This document shows, one piece after another, positions 19,753 through 29,152 of a stretch of 64,000 bases of DNA (within the stretch, counting starts at the first letter, position 1; the number at the start of each line of letters is the position of its first letter). Origin of the DNA: Sporanaerobium hydrogeniformans (GTDB lineage: Bacteria > Bacillota > Clostridia > Lachnospirales > Cellulosilyticaceae); NCBI RefSeq assembly GCF_002735925.1, contig NZ_PEDL01000007.1, positions 1 to 64,000 on the forward strand, given 5' to 3'. The notes under the pieces are model-generated. The model ran no database searches and had not been told where the DNA came from. It saw nothing but the letters and a program-made list of their open reading frames with translations. A program made the position numbers and the translations under genes.

Positions 19753-22368
19753 ATGTCTGAAAACAAAAAAGCTAAAGCAGTAGAACCTGAAGTAGATGCA
19801 GTAGTAATGGTTGATGAGCTTGTAAAAAAAGCTTCTGTCGCTTTAGATGCATTTATGAGCTATAATCAAGAACAAATCGATGAAATTACAAAAGCAATGG
19901 CTCTTGCTGGTCTTTCTAATCAAATGAAACTTGCTAAAATGGCTGTTGAAGAAACAGGTCGTGGAATCTTTGAAGATAAAGTAACTAAAAATATTTTTGC
20001 AACTGAATATATCTACCACAGTATCAAACATGAAAAAACTGTAGGTATCATTGAAGATAACGAAGATGAAGGTTACATTGAAATCGCTGAACCAGTTGGT
20101 ATTGTAGCGGGTGTTACACCAACTACTAACCCTACTTCTACAACAATGTTCAAAGCAATTATTGCTATTAAAACACGTAATCCTATTATTTTTGGTTTCC
20201 ACCCAGCAGCTCAAAACTGTTCTCGTGAAGCAGCTATTATCGTAAGAGATGCAGCGATTAAAGCAGGTGCTCCTGAAAACTGTATTCAATGGATTGACCA
20301 TCCTTCAATCGATGCAACAAATGCTCTTATGAATCACAAAGATGTAGCAATGGTACTTGCAACAGGTGGTTCTGCCATGGTTACAGCAGCTTACTCTACT
20401 GGTAAACCAGCTCTTGGTGTAGGTCCTGGTAACGTACCTGCTTTCATTGAAAAAACTGCTAATCTTGAGCAATCACTTACAGACCTTATCCTTTCTAAAT
20501 CTTTTGATAATGGTATGATCTGTGCCTCTGAACAAGCAGCTATCATTGAAGCACCTATTTATGACCAAGCAGTTGCCTTCATGAAAAAACAAGGTTGCTA
20601 TTTTGCAACAAAAGAAGAAATAAAAAAACTTGAACCAGTTGTTATTGATCCTATTCGTCAAATGGCTGGTCCAGCAATTGTAGGTAAATACCCTCATGAA
20701 ATCGCTGCTCTTGCAGGTATCACTATTCCAAAAGAAACGAAAGTAATCTGTTGTGAAATTGATGGTGTAGGTGAAGCTTACCCACTTTCAAGAGAAAAAC
20801 TATCTCCTGTTCTTGCCGTTGTAAAAGCGAAAGACGTAGAAGATGGTATTCAAAAGGCTGAAACAATGGTTGAATTAGGTGGTCTTGGTCATACAGCAGT
20901 TATCCATACAACAGATAATGACCTTATTGATGAATATGGTAAAAGACTGAAAGCTTGCCGTATCATTGTTAACTCTCCATCAGCATTTGGTGGTATTGGT
21001 GACGTTTATAACTCACTTATGCCTTCACTGACACTTGGCTGCGGTTCTTATGGACGTAACTCAACTTCTTCAAACGTTACAGCATCAAACTTAATTAATA
21101 CGAAAAGGGTGGCTAAAAGACGCGTGAATATGCAGTGGTTTAAAATTCCAGAAAAAATCTATTTTGAAGCAGGCTCTGTTCAATACTTAGCTAAAATGCC
21201 AGAAATCTCTCGTGCAATGATTATCGCTGACCCTATGATGGTAAAACTTGGCTATGTTGACCGTGTAACCTATCAACTCAATAAAAATTTAAATAAAGTA
21301 GCTATTGAAATCTTTAGTGAGGTTGAACCCGATCCAGACCTTGTAACAGTTAGAAAAGGGACTGCTGCTATGAATTCCTTCAAACCAGACGTTATCATCG
21401 CTCTTGGTGGTGGTTCTGCAATGGATGCTGCTAAAGCCATGTGGTTATTCTATGAAAACCCAGAAGCTGACTTCGTAGGTATGGCTCAAAAATTCATGGA
21501 TATTAGAAAACGTGTTTACAAATTCCCTAAACTTGGTAAAAAAGCAAAAATGGTTGCTATTCCAACAACATCAGGTACAGGTTCAGAAGTAACTTCTTTC
21601 GCTGTAATTTCTGATAAATCTAAAAACATGAAATACCCACTTGCTGACTACGAATTAACACCAGATGTAGCTATTATTGACCCAGAATTCGTTATGTCTG
21701 TACCAGCTGGTCCAACTGCTGATACGGGTCTTGATGTATTAACACATGCTATTGAAGCTTATGTATCTGTACTTGCTTCTGACTACACAGATGCGCTTGC
21801 AATGAAAGCTATTGAACTTGTATTTAAATATTTACCACGTTCTTATAAAAATGGTGCAAAAGACCCTGAAGCACGTGAAAAAATGCACAATGCATCTTGT
21901 ATCGCAGGTATGGCATTCACAAATGCTTTCTTAGGTATTAACCACTCACTTGCTCACAAACTTGGTGGTGAATTCCACATTGCCCACGGTCGTGCAAATG
22001 CCATCTTATTACCACATGTTATTGCTTACAATGGAGAAGCTAATCCTTCTAAATTCATGGCATTCCCTAAATATGGCAAGTTTATTGCACCTGAGCGTTA
22101 TCAAGAAATCTCTAAAATGTTAGGTCTTCCAGCTTCTACTCCTGAAGAAGGTGTAGCATCTCTTGTAAAAGCTGTTAAAGACTTAATGAAAGAACTTAAC
22201 ATTCCATTTACTATCAAAGAAATGGGTATTGACGAAAAAACATTCCTTTCAAAAGTAAACGACCTTGCTTACAAAGCTTTTGAAGATCAATGTACAACAG
22301 CTAACCCAAGACTTCCAAAAGTAGCTGAACTCGAAGATCTTTACAAAAAAGCTTACTACGGAAAATAA
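19753..22368 (+). CDS. adhE: Bifunctional acetaldehyde/alcohol dehydrogenase AdhE
   Basis: Converts acetyl-CoA to ethanol in two NADH-dependent steps and is the main ethanol branch of fermentation. The 871 residues fuse a CoA-acylating aldehyde dehydrogenase (about 1-440, catalytic Cys257 in GMICASEQ) to an iron-dependent alcohol dehydrogenase (about 460-871). The second half has GGGSAMDAAKAM (about 552-563), HAIEAY and the metal-binding NHSLAHKLGGEFHIAHG. Such proteins usually form filaments called spirosomes. The strong AAGGAGG site and codon choice suggest high expression. The N-terminus carries about ten extra residues. Confidence 0.97.
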   Translation: MSENKKAKAVEPEVDAVVMVDELVKKASVALDAFMSYNQEQIDEITKAMALAGLSNQMKLAKMAVEETGRGIFEDKVTKNIFATEYIYHSIKHEKTVGIIEDNEDEGYIEIAEPVGIVAGVTPTTNPTSTTMFKAIIAIKTRNPIIFGFHPAAQNCSREAAIIVRDAAIKAGAPENCIQWIDHPSIDATNALMNHKDVAMVLATGGSAMVTAAYSTGKPALGVGPGNVPAFIEKTANLEQSLTDLILSKSFDNGMICASEQAAIIEAPIYDQAVAFMKKQGCYFATKEEIKKLEPVVIDPIRQMAGPAIVGKYPHEIAALAGITIPKETKVICCEIDGVGEAYPLSREKLSPVLAVVKAKDVEDGIQKAETMVELGGLGHTAVIHTTDNDLIDEYGKRLKACRIIVNSPSAFGGIGDVYNSLMPSLTLGCGSYGRNSTSSNVTASNLINTKRVAKRRVNMQWFKIPEKIYFEAGSVQYLAKMPEISRAMIIADPMMVKLGYVDRVTYQLNKNLNKVAIEIFSEVEPDPDLVTVRKGTAAMNSFKPDVIIALGGGSAMDAAKAMWLFYENPEADFVGMAQKFMDIRKRVYKFPKLGKKAKMVAIPTTSGTGSEVTSFAVISDKSKNMKYPLADYELTPDVAIIDPEFVMSVPAGPTADTGLDVLTHAIEAYVSVLASDYTDALAMKAIELVFKYLPRSYKNGAKDPEAREKMHNASCIAGMAFTNAFLGINHSLAHKLGGEFHIAHGRANAILLPHVIAYNGEANPSKFMAFPKYGKFIAPERYQEISKMLGLPASTPEEGVASLVKAVKDLMKELNIPFTIKEMGIDEKTFLSKVNDLAYKAFEDQCTTANPRLPKVAELEDLYKKAYYGK

Positions 22369-22410
22369 GCTTTAAAACATGACATTTATGCCCCTCAATT
22401 AACTATATAA

Positions 22411-22451
22411 AGCGCATGATTAATGAGTTTTCCTACTCTTAATCATGCGCT
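22411..22451 (+). terminator. Intrinsic terminator of adhE
   Basis: A 13-bp perfect stem AGCGCATGATTAA/TTAATCATGCGCT, followed by a T-rich tract. Confidence 0.82.
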
Positions 22452-22503
22452 ATTCTATTATCTTTTATTTATCTCTTGCTTACTTCATTTATTACTCAAA
22501 AAA

Positions 22504-23265
22504 TCAAAGATAGTTTTCTATTTTACATTGCTCGTGAAGGGTTTTTCCTAGTAATGTGATTGCCTGCTTAGGGCAGTTACTAATGCAGCGATAGCACATC
22601 GTACATCTGCCTTTCTGCTCTGCTTTTTGATTAAGGATTGCTAAGTTTTTCATTGGACATAACTGCACGCAGCTTCCACAACCTATACATTTTTGAATAT
22701 CAATCTTTAATTTATTAGAATAGTTTTTGGTTTTATTATAAAACCAAAGCCTTTGCCCAAAAAGCCCTGCCATATGATAAAAAAATCCGATTCCCTCTTT
22801 TGTCGGTTGACCCTTTTTAAGGGTATTAACAGATTTTTCTATTTTTAGCTGTGCCTGTTTTACTATGGCTTTGTTTTGCTGTATCGTTTTCTTTAATTGC
22901 TTTTCATCCCCTATACAATCAGGCATTTTTAGATGTAGTCCACCAATAATTTCAGCTCCACACCGGGTAAGTAGCCTTGCACTATAGCCACTTCCATCCC
23001 CACTAAATAGCCCCATCGTTGCAATAATAAATACCTTTTTCCCTTGAAATGCTGATTGATTCTGCAAAATAAAATCTCTCATTATTTTGGGTAAGTTGCT
23101 GAAATAAATAGGATACCCCAGTATAATCCAATCATTTTTCTGTATTTCAGTTAGGACATTTGCATCTTCAATAGAAATACATCTTGATTCTGTGTCCATT
23201 GCCTCTGCAAAGTATTGAACGCAATGCCTTGTATTGCCAGTTCCGCTAAAATAGACTCCCAACAT
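22504..23265 (-). CDS. EFR1-type flavodoxin/ferredoxin fusion
   Basis: A 253-residue redox protein. The N-terminal flavodoxin fold (1-150) has the FMN-binding loop SGTGNTRHC (residues 7-15). The C-terminal ferredoxin has two [4Fe-4S] motifs, CIGCGSCVQLCP and CTMCYRCISNCP. This pairing is the EFR1 family, common in anaerobes, whose electron partners are mostly unknown. It is convergent with adhE and monocistronic. Start follows AAGGGGAG. Confidence 0.9.
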   Translation of the reverse strand: MLGVYFSGTGNTRHCVQYFAEAMDTESRCISIEDANVLTEIQKNDWIILGYPIYFSNLPKIMRDFILQNQSAFQGKKVFIIATMGLFSGDGSGYSARLLTRCGAEIIGGLHLKMPDCIGDEKQLKKTIQQNKAIVKQAQLKIEKSVNTLKKGQPTKEGIGFFYHMAGLFGQRLWFYNKTKNYSNKLKIDIQKCIGCGSCVQLCPMKNLAILNQKAEQKGRCTMCYRCISNCPKQAITLLGKTLHEQCKIENYL

Positions 23266-23398
23266 ATCTTTGCTCCCCTTCTTTAAATATCATTATTCAT
23301 CTATTACTCGTATTTCTTTTGCTCCCTCATCCTCCTACGAGAGGTATCTTCTCTCATTCACTTAACTATTCTAATATAAAATCTTTCTATATTAGATA

Positions 23399-24919
23399 TT
23401 ATTTATATGCTTTATAAAGAACAATATCTCCTACTTCTACACTTGCTATATCTGTCCCTATCCAGTCCCTAAAACTATAAATCAACGTCATTTTATCTTT
23501 CTCAAGACTCGATGCTTCACTCGAATTTAATAGGATTTCTTTTCCATCTTTTAATATCACTTTAAGCTTAGGAGTTATATCCCCAGCATTTTGGTTCTCT
23601 TCCTGCCTATCTAGTACTAGAGCCATAGATCCTTTTCCAATTTGAATTTCTCTTACATTAATCTCTTTTTCCGTTCCATAAGGGATGATTTGATTAACTG
23701 TGAGAGTCTTCACTTCACCTTTGTTTTCTACTTCAAATTCCCATGGACCTTGCCAGTTCTCTACTACCTCTCTCGTTGTTAACTGGAATTGATAAGCCTT
23801 TAGCTCTTCTGGAGAAGCAATATCATAAACCCAATAAGCTGTATTTTTTATAGTCTCATTTTCTGAAGTATGACTACTTCCAACTTGATAACTAGACTCT
23901 ATCATCTCTCCTGTCTTATCATATAGTCTCATATCATATGTCTTCTTTCCTTCTCCTGCCATAAGAATATGTAATTTATCTTGTATAAAACCTATATTGT
24001 CTATCGTAAAACGATTATCTCCTTCTATTAATTGGAGTCCTAATCCTGCCTCATCTAGTAACATTTGCGGCTGCCCTTCTAGTTCTTTTTTTCTTTCAAG
24101 GTATAACTCTTCATTGCTGTCCTTGAGCCTCTCGAGATGTTTCTTTTCATGATCTTCTAATACATGTGGTATAAGTTTTAATGCCTCTCCTTTATGAGCC
24201 ATAAGATAATCTGTTAAATTAACTGCTATAGGGTAAGTTTTTTCCTCTTCTCCCTCTATTCCTTCAATAGATACAATAATGTCCCCTAAAACAGATTCTC
24301 CATATCTTCCCTTATAAGTAAAGTATACCTTGCTATCTGTATTTTCCTTAGTATAGCACATCCCATAGGATGCACTACTTGTTCCTGACATCATACTTTG
24401 TGCTGTGTTTAAATAGGTACTTAACCCTTCCATGTCCAATGTATTATCTTCTTGAATAAATGCTTTTAAACCTTCATCAAACTCCGCCATTACCTTTATG
24501 TATTCTGTATAAGGCGCACCCTTTGGAATGGCTTCAAGGCGTTTCTGCTTTTCTATATCCTCTTTAGAATTTATTTCTATACTCCTTAACCTTAAATTCT
24601 CACTTGCTATAAAAGGGAATCCGTCTAGCTTTTCTACGCTAATAAGGAGCTGCATGGTATGTTTATCTGCTAATACCCGTTCAAGTGTCATCTTCAAGTC
24701 ATCTTGCACCACACTCCTATAAACAGGCTCACCATATGTTCGTATAAAATGCATCTGGTTTTCCTGACCATCTAACATTATACTTTGTCCTGTAGCTTGT
24801 ACAGACGTAGTCACTACCGCTTTCTCTTCTGCAACTGCTTGGGCTTGTATCACAGGACAACCTAACATGCTTGCTACTAGTAAAAGTACTAATTCTTTTC
24901 TTACCTTCCCTAATCTCAT
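23399..24919 (-). CDS. Exported protein of unknown function
   Basis: A 506-residue protein with a signal peptide (about 1-28, ending near AQA). The body looks beta-rich without Cys clusters and contains a charged stretch near 255-280 (EDHEKKHLERLKDS). The C-terminal half recalls the immunoglobulin-like DUF4179/DUF5643 domains of clostridial surface and anti-sigma proteins, but I am not sure of the match. It probably works outside the membrane. There is 68-base spacing to the HD-GYP gene and no clear operon partner. Confidence 0.65.
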   Translation of the reverse strand: MRLGKVRKELVLLLVASMLGCPVIQAQAVAEEKAVVTTSVQATGQSIMLDGQENQMHFIRTYGEPVYRSVVQDDLKMTLERVLADKHTMQLLISVEKLDGFPFIASENLRLRSIEINSKEDIEKQKRLEAIPKGAPYTEYIKVMAEFDEGLKAFIQEDNTLDMEGLSTYLNTAQSMMSGTSSASYGMCYTKENTDSKVYFTYKGRYGESVLGDIIVSIEGIEGEEEKTYPIAVNLTDYLMAHKGEALKLIPHVLEDHEKKHLERLKDSNEELYLERKKELEGQPQMLLDEAGLGLQLIEGDNRFTIDNIGFIQDKLHILMAGEGKKTYDMRLYDKTGEMIESSYQVGSSHTSENETIKNTAYWVYDIASPEELKAYQFQLTTREVVENWQGPWEFEVENKGEVKTLTVNQIIPYGTEKEINVREIQIGKGSMALVLDRQEENQNAGDITPKLKVILKDGKEILLNSSEASSLEKDKMTLIYSFRDWIGTDIASVEVGDIVLYKAYK

Positions 24920-24987
24920 CTTGTCATCTCCTTACAAAATTTTATTTATTATTCCTTACTCACAATACAGCTTCACCTCATCTTATT

Positions 24988-26256
24988 TTACTTAAGGACA
25001 AAACCTATCTTTTCAAAATACCCCAATAAATCTTTGTACTCATTCATTAAATTAGTATATAAATCTACTGCCTCTTTCGTATTCACTTTAACCTTTTCTT
25101 CAATAGCGTCATAATTCTTAATAACCAAATGGCAGATATCCTTATCGATCTCATGATGAGCTACCATACTTAATAAGATGGATATAACCTTATCTTTTGA
25201 AAATTCATCCTTATAGCTCCTTTTTCCTATCAACGCACTTAATACATCTGCAATTGCTACTATTCTTGCTTCCTGTGATATTTGATTACCCTTTAAGCCA
25301 AACGGATATCCTGTACCGTTGAGCTTCTCATGATGCAATGTAGCCATATCTCGTATATCATCTATTCCCATATCGCTTAAAATATTATATCCGACTATAG
25401 CATGGCTTTTTATGATTTCAAATTCTTCCTTAGTAAGCCTTCCCTTCTTCTCTAATATATGAATTGGAATGGATAATTTTCCTATATCATGAAGCATAGA
25501 TGCTATCTTAATAATTGTTGATTTATCATCATCTAATCCCATCATTTTAGATATTTGAAAACTTATCTCTTCTACAGTTATAGTATGTAACATAGTGGCT
25601 TCACTTCTAAAGTCTATAGCACAATTTAACATTCTTATATAGGAAATAATTTCACTTCTTGATAATGTTTTCTTTTCTAAAATCTCATACAGTTCATTTA
25701 AATAAGTATCATCTTTTATTTTTTCTAATAAATGATAGGTATCACATGTCTTTTTAAATAACACCTTATGCTCTTCAAGTATATAATCATCATTTTTATT
25801 TAATAGCCACATCGGATCTATTTTATTAAAATGCAATTGTAAAATGGCAATAGTATCCGCTAAATTTAATATAAGTGCTTCTTTAGGAATCTTCATTTTT
25901 GCTGAGCCACTAAAATCTTTAGGATATAAATGATGTCCTAACACTATATCTGCTAAATCTGATAAAGGTGAGAAATACTTTATAAATAAATAACCGTATA
26001 CTGAATGATTCATGGGGATGTCTAATTCAATGTCAATAATATGCTCCCTTTCTTCTATCTTATAGACTCCTATATCATGAAACACAGCTAATGTAGTTAG
26101 TCTTAATATTTCTTCATTACTATAACCACCATGGCATTTTAATAGCATATACATTATATAGGCAACCTTTTCTCCATGGCCTGCTAATCTGTCATCCATA
26201 GAATCTAATGTTCTCTGTATGACCCTCACAATATCTTTTAAAGTAATTTTTTTCAC
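24988..26256 (-). CDS. HD-GYP domain protein, probable cyclic-di-GMP phosphodiesterase
   Basis: A 422-residue cytosolic protein with two HD modules. The N-terminal one is degenerate (FHDIGVYKI, later GHHLYPKD). The C-terminal one is a full HD-GYP with MLHDIGKLSIP, a metal-binding HAIVGYNIL region, LHHEKLNGTGYP and ADVLSALIGKRSY. HD-GYP proteins hydrolyse c-di-GMP to GMP. No receiver or sensor domain is fused, so the degenerate half may regulate. The start is GTG with GGGAG upstream. Confidence 0.85.
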   Translation of the reverse strand: MKKITLKDIVRVIQRTLDSMDDRLAGHGEKVAYIMYMLLKCHGGYSNEEILRLTTLAVFHDIGVYKIEEREHIIDIELDIPMNHSVYGYLFIKYFSPLSDLADIVLGHHLYPKDFSGSAKMKIPKEALILNLADTIAILQLHFNKIDPMWLLNKNDDYILEEHKVLFKKTCDTYHLLEKIKDDTYLNELYEILEKKTLSRSEIISYIRMLNCAIDFRSEATMLHTITVEEISFQISKMMGLDDDKSTIIKIASMLHDIGKLSIPIHILEKKGRLTKEEFEIIKSHAIVGYNILSDMGIDDIRDMATLHHEKLNGTGYPFGLKGNQISQEARIVAIADVLSALIGKRSYKDEFSKDKVISILLSMVAHHEIDKDICHLVIKNYDAIEEKVKVNTKEAVDLYTNLMNEYKDLLGYFEKIGFVLK

Positions 26257-26330
26257 ACAAACACTACTCCCATCATCAACCTTTGTTTTTCCTATCTTGT
26301 CTTATTGTTTGACATTATTTATTAATTAAT

Positions 26331-26702
26331 TTATTCTTCTATTTTATCTATAATTCTTTTAAGTTCCTCTAACTCTTTCCCTGATAACTTTCCCTTCTTA
26401 TCAAAAGCTGTAATTAGCATCTCCATTGATCCCTCAAAAACAGTATTAATAAGATTCTTAGCTTCTTTTACCTGACATTCCCCTTTATCAATCAAAGGAT
26501 AGTATTTAAAGTTTGCTGCTGTCTTATCAGCACCTATAAACTCTTTTTCCATAAGCCTTACCACTAAAGTTCGTACCGTTGTGTTTGACCAATTTATCTC
26601 TCTTTTTAATTCTTTAATAATCTCTTTTAAAGTTATAGGTGCGTGATTCCATAAAATCCTCATTATTTTCCATTCTGCTTCAGTTATTTTTTTATCCATC
26701 AT
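26331..26702 (-). CDS. BlaI/MecI/CopY family repressor
   Basis: A 123-residue winged-helix repressor: ITEAEWKIMRILW, then ITLKEIIKELK and SNTTVRTLVVRLMEK (recognition helix, about 38-52), with a C-terminal dimerisation region. Family members usually lie beside a BlaR1-type sensor protease and are cleaved on induction. None is present here, so it is an orphan. A strong palindromic operator sits 49 bases upstream, implying autoregulation. Confidence 0.88.
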   Translation of the reverse strand: MMDKKITEAEWKIMRILWNHAPITLKEIIKELKREINWSNTTVRTLVVRLMEKEFIGADKTAANFKYYPLIDKGECQVKEAKNLINTVFEGSMEMLITAFDKKGKLSGKELEELKRIIDKIEE

Positions 26703-26751
26703 TCCCCTCCCTCACCTATCCCTTTCAAATAAACTACAAGTTTAGTTCCTA

Positions 26752-26775
26752 TTAAGACTACATGTGTAGTCTTAA
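26752..26775. promoter_or_regulatory. Palindromic operator of the BlaI-type gene
   Basis: A 24-bp near-perfect palindrome: arms TTAAGACTACA and TGTAGTCTTAA around two central bases. It has the TACA...TGTA core typical of BlaI/MecI operators. A weaker related element (AACTACAAGTTTAGTT) lies closer to the gene at 26731-26746. Confidence 0.8.
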
Positions 26776-26864
26776 TATGTCAATATATTTTTAATTGTTT
26801 CACATAATTTATGCTTAATGATAGAGGTATCCTTCAGTAAAGATAGTTGTGAAAATTAGAATTT

Positions 26865-26893
26865 AAAAAAGCTGTCTGCAATAGCAAACAGTC
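26865..26893 (-). terminator. Intrinsic terminator facing left
   Basis: The stem CTGTTTGC/GCAGACAG is followed by six T on the minus strand. It probably ends transcripts leaving the crp-type gene through repeat A. Confidence 0.65.
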
Positions 26894-26912
26894 AACTAAA
26901 AAGTATGTAGAT

Positions 26913-26961
26913 CTGTTCATCACCTATATACCAAGGATACTCTGGACGATACTTGGATTAT
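26913..26961 (+). repeat. Dispersed 48-bp direct repeat, copy A
   Basis: First of six related copies, sharing a right half CAAGGATACTCTGGACGA followed by TACTTGG. In this copy CCAAGGAT and ATACTTGG form an imperfect inverted repeat around a 10-base loop. It lies at the left edge of the accessory region, between the blaI-type and crp-type genes. The hairpin at 26978-27004 follows on its right. Confidence 0.8.
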
Positions 26962-26977
26962 GATATTGGAATAGGAA

Positions 26978-27004
26978 GTGGGCAACCAAGCCAAGGTTGC
27001 CCAC
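26978..27004. terminator. Perfect hairpin next to repeat A
   Basis: A 10-bp stem GTGGGCAACC/GGTTGCCCAC with a 7-nt loop. It lies downstream of the minus-strand regulator gene (stop at 27064). There is no long T run on either side, so termination efficiency is uncertain. Confidence 0.6.
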
Positions 27005-27063
27005 ACTTTCGTAGTAGTCAAGATCAGCTTTGGTAATCCTACTTTATGTCATACTAAGGTATG

Positions 27064-27705
27064 TCATTTTTTTATTGTGATTGTACGGTTATTAATTTCA
27101 ATAATACCTTCCTCTTTTAATTTCTTAAGCTCTCTAAATAGAGAAGGTCTTTGTACACCCAAATAATCTGCCAGTTGTCTTTTACTCATTGGAAGAAGAA
27201 TTACCGAAGATTTCTGTATAATAGTTTGCTGTTTAAAATAATCCATAATATTTTCTCGAAGTGTTCTTTGAGTAAACATTGCTATCTTCTGATTTATTCC
27301 TTGCGAATTTTGTGAGATTGACTTTATATAGTGCAATGTAAAATTGTAATCATGCAAAAACTCCAAAACAGCATTTATGTCAATATGGATAATTTGACAA
27401 TCTGTAAGACAATAGATAGTAAGAGGATAACTGTGGTTGTCACCAAATAATAAATTTGCTCCTATCACACTTCCCTGACTAAATTCAAACATCGTAGTTG
27501 CTGAACCGTTCGTTGATAAAGAATACGCAACCAAACTTCCTGACAATACAATATCTAATGTACGGCAAGTTTCATTTGCATTATGAACGGTTGCACCTTT
27601 CATATAGTGTTTTTGATAAATATGATTACCTGCTATTAGTTTTTCTAAATTAGATTCCTTTACAGCTGAAAATAATGAAATGTTTCGTAAAATGTCAATA
27701 TTCAT
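27064..27705 (-). CDS. Crp/Fnr family transcriptional regulator (hcp-linked, copy 1)
   Basis: A 213-residue regulator with an N-terminal cyclic-nucleotide-type beta barrel (about 15-120), a dimer helix and a C-terminal winged helix (MSKRQLADYLGVQRPSLFRELKKL, split here at its turn, about 172-195). It is divergent from the permease/cupin/rubredoxin/hcp genes and probably controls them. In clostridia, regulators of this group beside hcp respond to nitrosative stress. No Cys cluster for an FNR-type Fe-S centre is seen, so the sensor could be haem or another ligand, which is unproven. Confidence 0.88.
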   Translation of the reverse strand: MNIDILRNISLFSAVKESNLEKLIAGNHIYQKHYMKGATVHNANETCRTLDIVLSGSLVAYSLSTNGSATTMFEFSQGSVIGANLLFGDNHSYPLTIYCLTDCQIIHIDINAVLEFLHDYNFTLHYIKSISQNSQGINQKIAMFTQRTLRENIMDYFKQQTIIQKSSVILLPMSKRQLADYLGVQRPSLFRELKKLKEEGIIEINNRTITIKK

Positions 27706-27781
27706 ATGAATTTACTCCTCCATTTAAAAACATTATATCAAAAAGAAACATCGGTGTCTATTTGCGAATGATAAACTACTT

Positions 27782-27800
27782 TATAATTGTGTTATCACAA
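27782..27800 (+). promoter_or_regulatory. Likely promoter -10 and operator of the hcp cluster
   Basis: TATAAT at 27782-27787 is followed directly by the inverted repeat TTGTG-TTAT-CACAA (27787-27800), a Crp/Fnr-like dyad 19 bases before the first start codon. No good -35 is visible, which suits an activator-dependent promoter, though an operator downstream of the -10 would fit repression better. Confidence 0.45.
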
Positions 27801-27818
27801 AAAGAATGGAGGATTTGT

Positions 27819-28301
27819 ATGGATATTTTTACAGTGGCAATGTGGATAGGAACGATTATATTCCTTTTGATTTCCTTGAAAAAGGATAAAACAAAGACAG
27901 TGAAAGCCCTTAAAATGGCATTTGGTATGGGCAAGGGTATGTTGGGAAGCATATTATCAATTATTTTTTTAATTGGTTTAATTCTGACAATATTACCACC
28001 AGAGAATATTGCCAAATTTGTAGGAAGTCAATCATTGTTTATAGCAACGGTGGGTTCGGCGGCATTTGGAACAATTACACTGATCCCTGCTTTTATTGCT
28101 TTTCCGCTTGTCGGTACACTGGTTGACGCTGGGGTTAGTATTGTTCCTTCCGTAGCATTTTTAACTACACTTACAATGGTAGGGATCGTAACATTTCCAC
28201 TTGAAAAGCGTGAATTTGGGCTTAAATTTACTGCTACCAGAAATGGATTAAGCTTTTTATTTGCCATAATTATCGCTATGGTAATGGGGGTGATTGTATG
28301 A
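27819..28301 (+). CDS. Permease, half-size (ArsP/DUF318-like), N-terminal partner
   Basis: A 160-residue membrane protein with about four or five helices, resembling one half of the roughly 300-residue COG0701 permeases (ArsP/YraQ). Its substrate is unknown. The start MDIFTVAMW has GGAGGA upstream. An open frame extends 48 codons further but crosses the promoter region. It overlaps the next permease gene by four bases, so the two halves are made together and presumably form one transporter. First gene of the operon leading to cupin, rubredoxin and hcp. Confidence 0.75.
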   Translation: MDIFTVAMWIGTIIFLLISLKKDKTKTVKALKMAFGMGKGMLGSILSIIFLIGLILTILPPENIAKFVGSQSLFIATVGSAAFGTITLIPAFIAFPLVGTLVDAGVSIVPSVAFLTTLTMVGIVTFPLEKREFGLKFTATRNGLSFLFAIIIAMVMGVIV

Positions 28302-29011
28302 AAATCTTAAAAAAAGCAAAAGATAATATCTTCTTGATATTGATTGCAACTTCCTATATCCTACTGTTTGTAATTAAACCAGATATGGGTGTCACATCAA
28401 TTAAAAACAGTGCCTATTACATTAAAGAAATGCTTATGATAATGCCCGTGATATTTGTTCTTACGGCGCTTTTGGATACATGGATTGCAAAAGAAAAAAT
28501 CACGAAATACTTAGGAAAAGAATCCAAAGTTAAAGGTATCATATTGTCGTTCGTTTTAGGCAGCATTTCTGCGGGACCGATATATGCAGCATTTCCTATG
28601 TGTGTCATGCTCCACAAAAAGGGAGCTTCTGTACGAAATTTGGTTATAATTTTAAGTTCGTGGGCAGTAATAAAGGTTCCAATGCTGCTAAATGAAGCAA
28701 AATTTTTGGGAATAAAGTTTATGGCAATCCGTTGGGTGTTAACAGTAATTGCTATAGTAGTATTTTCGTGGATTGCTTCAAAGATTGTTAAGGACGAAGA
28801 CATAGTACAAAAAGAAGAAAAAGCAAGTGGACTTACATTAAACAGAGGATCTTGCATGGGCTGTACATTGTGTACTAAAAAATATCCTGAGGTTTTTGGT
28901 ATGCAAGGTAAAAAAGCATATATAAAAGCTTATGACTCTGAAATAGATAAAGAAAGGCTTAACCAAACAATATTAGCTTGTCCTGTTAGAGCCATTCATT
29001 TTAATGAATAA
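28298..29011 (+). CDS. Permease second half fused to a C-terminal ferredoxin domain
   Basis: A 237-residue protein. About five membrane helices (1-170) resemble the other half of an ArsP/DUF318-type permease. The C-terminal 60 residues hold CMGCTLCTKKYPEVFG and CPVRAI, four Cys sufficient for one [4Fe-4S] cluster, as in single-cluster ferredoxins. The electron-transfer domain should face the cytosol and could couple transport to redox state or serve as a sensor. The combination of split permease plus ferredoxin beside rubredoxin and hcp is uncommon in my experience. Confidence 0.75.
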   Translation: MKILKKAKDNIFLILIATSYILLFVIKPDMGVTSIKNSAYYIKEMLMIMPVIFVLTALLDTWIAKEKITKYLGKESKVKGIILSFVLGSISAGPIYAAFPMCVMLHKKGASVRNLVIILSSWAVIKVPMLLNEAKFLGIKFMAIRWVLTVIAIVVFSWIASKIVKDEDIVQKEEKASGLTLNRGSCMGCTLCTKKYPEVFGMQGKKAYIKAYDSEIDKERLNQTILACPVRAIHFNE

Positions 29012-29012
29012 T

Positions 29013-29046
29013 TAAGAAATGTTGTAAAAGCAACGTACATTTCTTA
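29013..29046 (+). other. Inverted repeat between permease and cupin genes
   Basis: TAAGAAATGT and ACATTTCTTA (10 bp, perfect) with an inner GTTG/CAAC pair. There is no U tract, so it may be an mRNA processing or stability hairpin. A TATAAT-like element follows at 29055-29060, which could give the cupin, rubredoxin and hcp genes their own promoter. Confidence 0.5.
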
Positions 29047-29152
29047 GTATATGCGGTATAATTTAATCATTAGCTATTTTAACAATAAGGAATTATTGAA
29101 TAATAACCCCCACAATTCAAAACCTATTATAATAAAAGAGGAGATATATACA

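Noticed and set aside
19843-20301. Long minus-strand open frame opposite adhE
   Set aside because: It lies wholly antisense to a strongly coding gene, has Cys/Asn/Phe-rich nonsense composition and no ribosome-binding site.
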